In this document: positions 1 to 4,438 of the stretch, piece by piece | How positions within the stretch are numbered: position 1 is the stretch's first letter | Layout: every line of letters starts with the position of its first letter | From: Candidatus Poribacteria bacterium | Lineage (GTDB): Bacteria; Abyssobacteria; SURF-5 | DNA: 5,373 nt | Assembly (NCBI GenBank): GCA_016215705.1 | Contig: JACRIR010000020.1 | Coordinates: 1-5,373, forward strand | Reading direction: 5' to 3' | The notes under the pieces: model-generated | Seen by the model: the letters and a program-made list of their open reading frames with translations, nothing else | What the model was told of the DNA's origin: nothing | The model's database searches: none | Translations under genes and position numbers: made by a program

Positions 1-881
1 CAGCGGTGAAGGCCGCTGAGGCGCGGCTGGCGAACGCAAAGGCGGCGCTGAAGCAGGCTGATATTGATTTCGGCAGGGCGGAGGATTTATGCAAGGAGGG
101 TATTGCGCCGAAGGAGATATTGGATAAGGCGCAGACGGGGCATGAGGCGGCGGAGGCGGGTGTGAGGATGGCGACGGAGGAGTTGAGACGGGCGAGGGCC
201 GCATTGGGAGAAGGCGAAAGGCGAAATCCCGCGAGGCGCGGGACTTCCCCCGCCGAGGCGGGGTCAGGGCGCAAAGCAAAGGGCGAAGGGGAAATCGAAG
301 AAGTCCAAGGTCCAAAGTTCAAGGTTCAAAGTCAGGAAAAGGCAAAAACGGAAGAGATGGATTCCCGCTCCCCGATCGGAGTCGAGGACAGACTTCGAGG
401 GAATGACAGCAACGGGGTTCATCCGCTGATAATGAAGAGGCAAGCGGAGTTGGATCGGGCGAGGTTGAATCTGAGTTATACGGAGATTTATGCGCCGGTG
501 AAGGGCAATGTTACGCGGAAGACGGTCGAGGTCGGGAACAATATTGATGCCGGCTTTCCGCCGCTGATGATGATTGTCCCGCTCGAGGGTCTCACTATCA
601 CTGCGAATTACAAAGAGACTCAGCTTAAGAGGGTTAAGGTGGGGCAGCCAGTGGAGATCGAGGTGGATACGTATCCGGGCGTGAAGCTGAAGGGGCGGGT
701 GGAGAGTATTATGGCGGGGACGGGCGCGGTCTTCTCGCTGTTTCCGCCGGAGAACGCGACGGGGAATTTCGTGAAGGTGGTTCAGAGGATACCGGTGAAG
801 ATAGTGTTGGAGGAGAGGGCGAATCCGGATGTGCTGAGGGTGGGTATGTCGGTGACACCGACGATAGATACCACGAGGTAG
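1..881 (+). CDS. emrA: EmrA/HlyD-family periplasmic adaptor of a multidrug efflux pump (5' end outside window)
   Basis: This is the membrane fusion subunit that links an inner-membrane MFS exporter to an outer-membrane channel. The frame is open from the window edge, with the first whole codon at 3, so the GTG at 6 is probably not the start; the N-terminal membrane anchor and first lipoyl half lie upstream. Numbering from that GTG, residues 1-68 are an Ala/Glu/Arg-rich coiled-coil arm and about 141-160 are the returning helix. The second lipoyl half (SYTEIYAPVKGNV) and the beta-barrel follow. The C-terminal GAVFSLFPPENATGNFVKVV stretch is characteristic of the EmrA branch. Residues about 69-139 do not look like EmrA and consist of translated repeats placed at the arm tip. 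emrB follows downstream, separated by a GxxExxY cassette. Family assignment is confident; the substrate is unknown. Confidence 0.93.
   Translation, partial: AVKAAEARLANAKAALKQADIDFGRAEDLCKEGIAPKEILDKAQTGHEAAEAGVRMATEELRRARAALGEGERRNPARRGTSPAEAGSGRKAKGEGEIEEVQGPKFKVQSQEKAKTEEMDSRSPIGVEDRLRGNDSNGVHPLIMKRQAELDRARLNLSYTEIYAPVKGNVTRKTVEVGNNIDAGFPPLMMIVPLEGLTITANYKETQLKRVKVGQPVEIEVDTYPGVKLKGRVESIMAGTGAVFSLFPPENATGNFVKVVQRIPVKIVLEERANPDVLRVGMSVTPTIDTTR
225..267 (+). repeat. Two-hairpin palindromic repeat, copy 1 (inside emrA)
   Basis: A 43-base unit forms two adjacent hairpins: TCCCGCG / CGCGGGA with loop AGG (227-243), and CCCCGC / GCGGGG with loop CGAG (248-263). The inverted copy at 3014-3056 matches at 39 of 43 positions. 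All four differences lie in the loops or the spacer. It looks like a REP-type dispersed element; mobility is inferred from there being two copies in unrelated contexts. Confidence 0.85.
304..333 (+). repeat. Heptamer tandem repeat TYCAARG
   Basis: Four consecutive 7-base units read TCCAAGG, TCCAAAG, TTCAAGG, TTCAAAG, followed by TC. The period is not a multiple of three, so it gives no protein repeat. The same family occurs inverted at 3120-3145. Here it encodes the GPKFKVQSQ part of the insertion in the adaptor. Confidence 0.75.
361..404 (+). repeat. Short repeat with inverted ends ATTCCC...GGGAAT (inside emrA)
   Basis: The unit starts ATTCCCGCT and ends CGAGGGAAT, preceded by GATGG and followed by GACAGC. 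It resembles the common dispersed palindrome of the form GGATTCCCGC...GCGGGAATGAC, here with a longer interior. A related hairpin, GGATTTCCGC with GCGGGAATTAC, occurs at 3846-3870. Only the 6-base ends pair well, so this is a weaker call than the 225-267 element. Confidence 0.55.
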
Positions 882-882
882 C

Positions 883-898
883 TTGGAACCACCGATGA
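883..898 (+). repeat. Outermost left copy of the cassette end repeat
   Basis: TTGGAACCACCGATGA differs by one base from the inverted sequence at 1351-1366. It lies in the same orientation as the 936-961 copy, about 52 bases upstream of it, so the left side carries two end sequences. This suggests a nested or partly duplicated insertion. Confidence 0.6.
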
Positions 899-924
899 CA
901 TAAAGTGCAAGGAAAAGAAGAAAC

Positions 925-937
925 AAAGGAACATATG
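925..937 (+). promoter_or_regulatory. Ribosome binding site and ATG that lead into the wrong frame
   Basis: AAAGGA at 925-930 lies four bases before ATG 935, the best initiation signal upstream of the nuclease-like gene. From this ATG the frame reads MEQPMNADWNWIESLKA and stops at 986-988. With one extra 10-base unit, as in the right repeat, it would read through MNADKRRLELDRI into the nuclease frame. The signal therefore fits an ancestral start now displaced by a contraction. Confidence 0.6.
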
Positions 938-961
938 GAACAGCCGATGAACGCCGATTGG
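936..961 (+). repeat. Left inverted repeat of the cassette, two 10-base units
   Basis: TGGAACA is followed by GCCGATGAAC and GCCGATTGG. Against the right repeat read inward (1365 to 1330) it aligns over all 26 bases with one mismatch, but it lacks one internal unit, GCCGATAAAC. It overlaps an ATG at 935 and an in-frame ATG at 947, which would be the natural translation starts of the cassette gene. Confidence 0.8.
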
Positions 962-1326
962 AATTGGATAGAATCACTAAAAGCATAATTGGCTGTGCCT
1001 ACAAGGTGAGCAATACGCTTGGGGCGGGTTTTGTGGAAAAGGTGTATGAAAATGCCCTTGTTTTGGAACTGCAGAAGGCAGGTCTTAAGTCCGATCAGCA
1101 ATATCCGATTCGGGTGAAATATGATGGCGTAATTGTGGGCGAGTTCACTGCTGACCTGCTGGTAGAACAGGACGTAATCGTTGAATTGAAAGCCGTGAAA
1201 GCTTTTGATGACGTGCATACAGCTCAATGCATGAACTATCTGAGAGCAACAGGACTTCCGGTGTGTCTGCTAATAAATTTCGGTAAACCCAAGGCCGAGG
1301 TAAGACGTATTGTGCAAGATTTCTAA
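958..1326 (+). CDS. GxxExxY-family protein, PDDEXK nuclease-like (start uncertain)
   Basis: The protein (122 residues from TTG 958) matches the GxxExxY family (PDDEXK_3-like): LDRITKSIIGCAYKVSNTLG, then the name-giving motif GFVEKVY at residues 24-30. A nuclease-type core follows, with Asp66 in ADLLVE, Glu76-x-Lys78 in VELKA, and Gln90 in TAQCMNYL. The end, LLINFGKPKAEVRRIV, is also family-typical. These are the residues expected of a PDDEXK fold, but no biochemical role is established to my knowledge. TTG 958 is the first possible start in frame and has no ribosome binding site of its own. The well-placed ATG codons at 935 and 947 are out of frame because of a 10-base contraction in the left repeat. 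The gene may thus be poorly translated or off, although its body is intact. It is the sole gene of the cassette interrupting emrAB. Confidence 0.85.
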   Translation: MELDRITKSIIGCAYKVSNTLGAGFVEKVYENALVLELQKAGLKSDQQYPIRVKYDGVIVGEFTADLLVEQDVIVELKAVKAFDDVHTAQCMNYLRATGLPVCLLINFGKPKAEVRRIVQDF

Positions 1327-1329
1327 TTC

Positions 1330-1365
1330 CCAATCGGCGTTTATCGGCGTTCATCGGCGGTTCCA
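1330..1365 (-). repeat. Right inverted repeat of the cassette, three 10-base units
   Basis: Read inward on the minus strand it is TGGAACC, GCCGATGAAC, GCCGATAAAC, GCCGATTGG. It starts three bases after the nuclease stop codon. On the minus strand it encodes MNADKRRL in an open frame, the start-like peptide the left repeat has lost. It matches the left repeat except for the extra middle unit and one base. Confidence 0.85.
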
Positions 1366-1379
1366 ATCATTGTCTTAGT

Positions 1380-2990
1380 ATGGACGACAGAGTCTACGTA
1401 AATAAGTGGTTGATTGCGGCGACGGTGATGATTCCGACGATCATGGAGATCGTGGATACGAGCGTCGCGAATGTCGCGCTCGACCACATACGCGGGAGCC
1501 TGAGCGCGGGCGTCGATGAGGTGACGTGGGTGCTCACGTCGTACCTCGTGTCGAACGCGATTATCATCCCGATCACCGGCTGGCTCGCACGCACGTTCGG
1601 GCGCAAGCGCTACCTTATGTTCAGCATCATGCTCTTTACGATCAGCTCGTTCATGTGCGGAAGCGCGCCGAACCTGGGAACGCTGGTGTTCTTCCGCGTA
1701 TTGCAGGGGATCGGCGGAGGCGCGTTGCAGCCGATGTCGCAAGCGATACTGTTCGAGTCGTTCCCGCCGAGGCAGCATGGGGTCGCGATGGCCGTGTTCG
1801 GCGTGGGAGTCATGTTTGGGCCGATCGTGGGACCGTTCCTTGGCGGCTGGCTGACCGACAACCTGAACTGGCGCTGGATATTCTATGTCAATATTCCGAT
1901 TGGCGTGGTCGCGCTGATAATGGCGTATTCTTTCATTTATGACCCATCGTATCTCAGAAGGAAGGGGAAAGGAGCACAGCCCCAAGGCGAAAGGGGCAAG
2001 GCGATAGGAGAAATCCAAGAAGAAGAAAAAGAAAGAATAGATTACTGGGGGCTGGCGCTGCTTGTGACGTGGGTCGGCTGCCTGCAGATCGTGCTCGACA
2101 ACGGCCACCGGAAAGACTGGTTCAATTCTCATTTCATCGTGATTCTGTCGGCGATATCGGTCGCGGCGTTTGCTTTCTTTATAGTTGTCGAGTTGACGAC
2201 GCCGAGTCCGGTCGTGAATCTGCGAACGTTCAAGAACCGGTCATTCACGGGCGGAAACATCATGATGTTCGTCGCGTTTTTCTGTTTCTTCGGAAGCATT
2301 GTGCTGCTTCCGCTCTACCTGCAATTGCTGATGGGCTACACCGCGACGCTCGCCGGCATGGCGCTTTCGCCGGGTGGGATCGCGAGTCTCATCTCGATGG
2401 CAATCATGGGGCGGCTTATCGGGAAATTTGATCCGCGATTCATTCTGGCATTCGGGATCTCGCTCACGTGCTATTCGTTCTACATGATGACGCAATTCAA
2501 TCTTGCCTCCAACTACCAATTTGTGCTGATGCCACGCGTAATACAGGGACTCGGGATCGGATGCTTGTTCGTGCCGCTGACGACTCTCACGGTGTCGCAT
2601 ATTCCGAAGCAGGAGATGGGAAACGCAACCGGCATTTTCAATCTTTTGCGCAACCTCGGCGGCAGCTTCGGGGTCGCATTCTCTGCGACGATGCTGGCGC
2701 GTCATACGCAGATAAATCAAAACCATTTGGTTGAGCACTTAGCGCCGACGGGAATCAGTTTTCAGCAGGCTTTTCAGTCGCTGAAGCTGGCGCTGCCGCG
2801 GATGGGAGTCATCCCGGCGCTGCAAGATGACGCGGCTCTCGGCGTCATCTATAGAGAGTTGCAGCGGCAGGCATTGATGCTGTCGTTCAATGACTCGTTC
2901 AGGTATCTATTCATGATCTTCTTCCTGACGGTTCCTTTTCTGTTTCTGCTGAAAAGGCCGCAGTTCGGTGAGGCGGTGGCCGTACATTAA
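1380..2990 (+). CDS. emrB: EmrB/QacA-type (DHA2) drug:proton antiporter, 14 transmembrane helices
   Basis: This inner-membrane MFS exporter uses the proton gradient to drive drugs or toxic hydrophobic compounds through the EmrA adaptor. At 536 residues it is close to the usual DHA2 length of about 510-530. Residues 7-34 (VNKWLIAATVMIPTIMEIVD) form helix 1 with the conserved Asp26. GWLARTFGRKRYL (67-79) is MFS motif A, and residues 138-155 with GGWLTDNLNWRWIFYVNIPIG (155-175) are the DHA2 motif C region and its typical sequel. About 14 hydrophobic segments can be traced to FMIFFLTVPFLFLLKRP at the C-terminus. ATG 1380 gives the expected N-terminus but has no clear ribosome binding site, perhaps because the cassette ends 13 bases upstream. 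The central loop has a charged purine-encoded insertion (about 194-219). Pairing with emrA is clear; substrate unknown. Confidence 0.95.
   Translation: MDDRVYVNKWLIAATVMIPTIMEIVDTSVANVALDHIRGSLSAGVDEVTWVLTSYLVSNAIIIPITGWLARTFGRKRYLMFSIMLFTISSFMCGSAPNLGTLVFFRVLQGIGGGALQPMSQAILFESFPPRQHGVAMAVFGVGVMFGPIVGPFLGGWLTDNLNWRWIFYVNIPIGVVALIMAYSFIYDPSYLRRKGKGAQPQGERGKAIGEIQEEEKERIDYWGLALLVTWVGCLQIVLDNGHRKDWFNSHFIVILSAISVAAFAFFIVVELTTPSPVVNLRTFKNRSFTGGNIMMFVAFFCFFGSIVLLPLYLQLLMGYTATLAGMALSPGGIASLISMAIMGRLIGKFDPRFILAFGISLTCYSFYMMTQFNLASNYQFVLMPRVIQGLGIGCLFVPLTTLTVSHIPKQEMGNATGIFNLLRNLGGSFGVAFSATMLARHTQINQNHLVEHLAPTGISFQQAFQSLKLALPRMGVIPALQDDAALGVIYRELQRQALMLSFNDSFRYLFMIFFLTVPFLFLLKRPQFGEAVAVH
1960..2036 (+). 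repeat. Purine-rich repeat insertion in the emrB central loop
   Basis: Between DPSYLRR and IDYWGL, which I recall as nearly adjacent in related EmrB proteins, lie about 25 extra codons of Lys, Glu, Gly and Gln. The DNA resembles the tracts in the emrA insertion and at 3294-3350: GGCGAAAGGGGCAAGGCG, then GAAATCCAAGAAG compared with GAAATCGAAGAAG at 291-303. It falls in the cytoplasmic loop between helices 6 and 7, where extra length is tolerated. Boundaries are approximate. Confidence 0.55.
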
Positions 2991-3013
2991 GGAGTAAGCG
3001 TTCATCCGCATGG

Positions 3014-3056
3014 CTGACCCCGCCCCAGCGGGGAAAGTCCCGCGCTTCGCGGGATT
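3014..3056 (-). repeat. Two-hairpin palindromic repeat, copy 2 (inverted, after emrB)
   Basis: This is the inverted partner of 225-267, with 39 of 43 bases identical. Both stems are unchanged and all four differences are in loops or the spacer. Lying 23 bases after the emrB stop, the hairpins could slow RNA decay or weakly end transcription. No U-tract follows on the + strand, so I do not call an intrinsic terminator. Confidence 0.85.
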
Positions 3057-3119
3057 CCCCTTGCTCCTGCTTTGTTCAATCCAGAATCCAAGATCACTCG
3101 ACCCTAAACCCTGAATCCC

Positions 3120-3145
3120 GAACTTTGAAAGTTGAACCTTGAACC
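3120..3145 (-). repeat. Heptamer repeat, inverted relative to the copy in emrA
   Basis: On the minus strand the units read TTCAAGG, TTCAACT, TTCAAAG, TTC, the same 7-base family as 304-333. The flank at 3106-3127 (AAACCCTGAA...GAACTTTG) recurs in shortened form at 3911-3928, just ahead of the Lrp-type gene. Confidence 0.65.
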
Positions 3146-3240
3146 GACAAGGGCGTGAGGTGTGTCCACAGCGCGGCGGAGCCGCAACCAAAAGAAGAAG
3201 AAACCAAGAGAGAGAAAAAACTCTGGGAACACGAATGTCA

Positions 3241-3257
3241 TCCCGCGAAACGCGGGA
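3241..3257. repeat. Third copy of the TCCCGCG hairpin
   Basis: TCCCGCG, AAA, CGCGGGA has exactly the same 7-bp stem as the first hairpin of the two-hairpin element (227-243 and 3038-3054), with a third loop version, AAA. The second hairpin of the unit is absent here. Confidence 0.7.
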
Positions 3258-3270
3258 CGCAAGGCGCGAG

Positions 3271-3395
3271 ACGAATTACACGAATAAGAATTCTTGGGGG
3301 GGAAAAGGGGAAAAGGCGAAAAGGACGGGGAATAAGCGAAGAAGAAAAACAAATTGGAACACGAATTCCGCGAATTATGCGAATTCCACGAATGA
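3271..3395. repeat. Nonamer repeats of the ACGAATTNN type with purine-rich tract between
   Basis: Two 9-base units (ACGAATTAC, ACGAATAAG at 3271-3288) and four more (CACGAATTC, CGCGAATTA, TGCGAATTC, CACGAATGA at 3360-3395) flank a G/A-rich tract. The 9-base period creates long open but repetitive frames on both strands, with runs of Ile-Arg-Gly type on the minus strand; these are not proteins. The unit is too short and lacks spacers, so it is not a CRISPR array. Confidence 0.7.
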
Positions 3396-3646
3396 TCTGA
3401 GGCTTCGGGAGAAACGGGGAAAAGGCGAAGCGGCAGCGAGCGAGAAATAAGAGAGAAACAAGGCGGGAATCCGTTGAAGAACACCTGGTTGCAAGGGAAT
3501 GGTCTTGAAAACCACGACGCAAATTCAAGAAATCAACAGTGAGCACTACAGCTTGACGCGGCCCCCTATTGTGTCATTGATATTGCTCTAAATCATCAAT
3601 TATTGAGCTAGAAATTACTGTTTTGCGCATGATTGTTATATTATTC

Positions 3647-3675
3647 TTGACAAAACGCAAATTTATCATTAAACT
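3647..3675 (+). promoter_or_regulatory. Sigma70-type promoter for the lrp-like and hydroxypyruvate reductase genes
   Basis: A perfect TTGACA (3647-3652) is followed, after 17 bases, by TAAACT (3670-3675), four of six matches to TATAAT. The surroundings are AT-rich, unlike the rest of the window. Transcription would begin near 3682, giving a leader of about 260 bases before the first gene. Confidence 0.6.
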
Positions 3676-3754
3676 GTCGTAGGGAGTCGGGGGACACTTC
3701 AAGAAACGACAAGGATTCTACCTATGGCCCCGGATTGTTGAATGGCAAGCAGGA

Positions 3755-3867
3755 GGGCCTGATGGCCCCCATAATTCGGGGACATGATGCCGCATCGTGT
3801 CCCCGAATTAAGGGAAACGGTCGCCGGTTTCCCGGCAGGTGAAATGGATTTCCGCTTTCGCGGGAAT
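3755..3867 (+). other. Hairpin-rich leader ahead of the Lrp-type gene
   Basis: Four hairpins are seen: GGGCC / GGCCC with loop TGAT (3755-3768); an 18-bp stem (3772-3789 with 3793-3810); GGGAAAC / GTTTCCC with an inner GG / CC pair and one bulge (3812-3833); and ATTTCCGC / GCGGGAAT with loop TTTC and one G-T pair (3848-3867). I do not recognise a known riboswitch. The last hairpin is REP-like, so at least part of the leader is repeat-derived. Confidence 0.6.
3772..3810. repeat. 18-bp near-perfect palindrome with GGGGACA / TGTCCCC core
   Basis: The arms TAATTCGGGGACATGATG and CATCGTGTCCCCGAATTA pair at all 18 positions except one T-G, around a CCG loop. A loose copy of the core, GGGGGACAC, lies at 3689-3697. 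Palindromes with this core are ones I associate with REP elements and Y1 (RAYT/IS200-like) transposase ends, but no transposase gene is in the window. Confidence 0.7.
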
Positions 3868-3931
3868 TACGTGTGGTGTTCAGCTTCTCGGAAGTTTAAC
3901 CATGACCCCCAAACCCTGAACCGACTTTATT

Positions 3932-3936
3932 AGGAG
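3932..3936 (+). promoter_or_regulatory. Ribosome binding site of the Lrp-type gene
   Basis: AGGAG lies eight bases before ATG 3945. This supports the ATG rather than the in-frame TTG three bases earlier. Confidence 0.75.
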
Positions 3937-3944
3937 CGACGTTG

Positions 3945-4388
3945 ATGAATGTTGATGAGACGAATATGAAACTTGTCAAACACCTTCGCGACGGACGCAA
4001 ATCATTCAAGGAGGTGGCCACCTCCCTCTCGATTACCGAGAACACCGTCAGAGCACGGGTGCGAAAACTCATCAAGAAGTCCATCTTGCACATAATGGGT
4101 TTGGTGGACCCGGACAAGATTCCGAATCATTACCTTGCGCTTGTCGGTGTGAAACTACAAACCATGCACCTGGTTAAAAAAGGAGAAGAGTTCAGCAAAT
4201 TGAAGGGAGTCGTCTCGGTCGGGGTAGTGACCGGACGCTTCGATCTCATCCTGACCGTCTTACTGAACAACAAATTCGATTTGCTGGAATTCTATACCAA
4301 AGAGGTGTCCAAGATTAAGGACGTCCTCTCGACCGAGACGTTTGTGCTGTACAAGAACTTTAATTGGCGGGTCCCGTATATTTTGTGA
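3945..4388 (+). CDS. Lrp/AsnC-family transcriptional regulator
   Basis: A DNA-binding regulator of 147 residues, the usual size for the family. Residues 1-50 form the winged helix-turn-helix: DGRKSFKEVATSLSITENTV contains helices 2 and 3, and TVRARVRKLIKKSIL is the typical recognition helix and wing entry. Residues about 64-140 are the RAM/AsnC ligand-binding domain, with ALVGVKL as first strand and VVSVGVVTGRFDLILTVLL (89-107) as the effector-binding turn typical of the family. Such proteins form dimers to octamers and respond to amino acids or other small molecules; the effector is unknown here. The gene lies 47 bases ahead of a hydroxypyruvate reductase on the same strand, so it may control its own operon. 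Start chosen by the AGGAG site. Family confident; target inferred. Confidence 0.93.
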   Translation: MNVDETNMKLVKHLRDGRKSFKEVATSLSITENTVRARVRKLIKKSILHIMGLVDPDKIPNHYLALVGVKLQTMHLVKKGEEFSKLKGVVSVGVVTGRFDLILTVLLNNKFDLLEFYTKEVSKIKDVLSTETFVLYKNFNWRVPYIL

Positions 4389-4424
4389 ACTCGCCTGCGG
4401 GATGGTTAATTGTGGAGGAAAAGT

Positions 4425-4438
4425 AGGAGATTTCAGTG
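4425..4438 (+). promoter_or_regulatory. Ribosome binding site that fixes a GTG start
   Basis: AGGAGA (4425-4430) lies five bases before GTG 4436. An in-frame TAG at 4424-4426 lies just upstream, so this GTG is the first available start and has a strong binding site. Confidence 0.8.

Larger units (their letters stand above)
210..422 (+). repeat. Repeat-derived in-frame insertion inside the emrA coding region
   Basis: About 213 bases interrupt the adaptor between its outgoing helix (ending RRARAALGE) and its returning helix (starting LIMKRQAELDRA), which in ordinary EmrA proteins are joined by a short tip. The block holds, in order, a purine-rich GGCGAAA tract, a two-hairpin unit (225-267), another purine-rich tract, a heptamer repeat (304-333) and an element with inverted ends (361-404). 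It adds roughly 70 residues rich in Gly, Arg, Lys and Glu and contains no stop. The flanks remain in the same frame. Limits are approximate because I judged them by recalled family similarity, not an alignment. Confidence 0.8.
883..1366 (+). mobile_element. GxxExxY cassette bounded by inverted repeats, inserted between emrA and emrB
   Basis: The segment begins one base after the emrA stop codon and ends 13 bases before the emrB start. Its outer ends are inverted copies: 883-898 matches the reverse complement of 1351-1366 at 15 of 16 bases. A second left copy at 936-961 pairs with 1330-1365, apart from one 10-base unit. Inside lies a single gene of the GxxExxY family and no transposase. I see no clear target-site duplication. 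That it moves, alone or with help in trans, is inference from the ends, from the gene family and from its place inside what should be a tight operon. Confidence 0.6.
2991..3646. other. Gene-free intergenic region made largely of repeats
   Basis: No convincing gene lies here. From left to right it holds the inverted two-hairpin element, the heptamer repeat, a GCGGCGGAGCCGC palindromic core at 3173-3185, purine-rich stretches resembling the emrA and emrB insertions, the third hairpin copy and the nonamer repeats. An unrecognised stretch follows at 3460-3560. An AT-rich segment at about 3580-3660 leads into the promoter of the next operon. Open frames of 80-126 codons on both strands here are low in complexity and lack family-like segments. 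Confidence 0.8.

Noticed and set aside
264-1227. Long minus-strand open frames opposite emrA and the GxxExxY gene
   Set aside because: They are antisense to well-supported coding sequence and their translations show no family features.
875-1380. Target-site duplication flanking the GxxExxY cassette
   Set aside because: Comparing the bases outside both left-end candidates with those after 1366 shows no convincing direct repeat.
1341-2738. Minus-strand and alternative-frame open frames within emrB
   Set aside because: They are rich in Arg, His and Asp, as expected from the complement of a GC-rich membrane protein gene.
3014-3056. Intrinsic terminator of the emr operon
   Set aside because: The hairpins are strong, but no T-tract follows on the + strand and the unit is a dispersed repeat that also occurs inside emrA.
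3271-3395. Possible CRISPR array
   Set aside because: Units are 9 bases with no unique spacers of regular length, and no cas genes are near.
3104-3546. Overlapping open frames of about 80-126 codons on both strands between emrB and the Lrp-type gene
   Set aside because: They translate short DNA repeats into low-complexity runs, overlap each other in several frames and have no recognisable domain.
3549-3585. An alternative promoter using TTGACG at 3553
   Set aside because: No reasonable -10 hexamer lies 16-18 bases downstream; the site at 3647 is much better.
3942-3944. TTG as start of the Lrp-type protein
   Set aside because: The ATG three bases later is better spaced from AGGAG and is the more usual codon.
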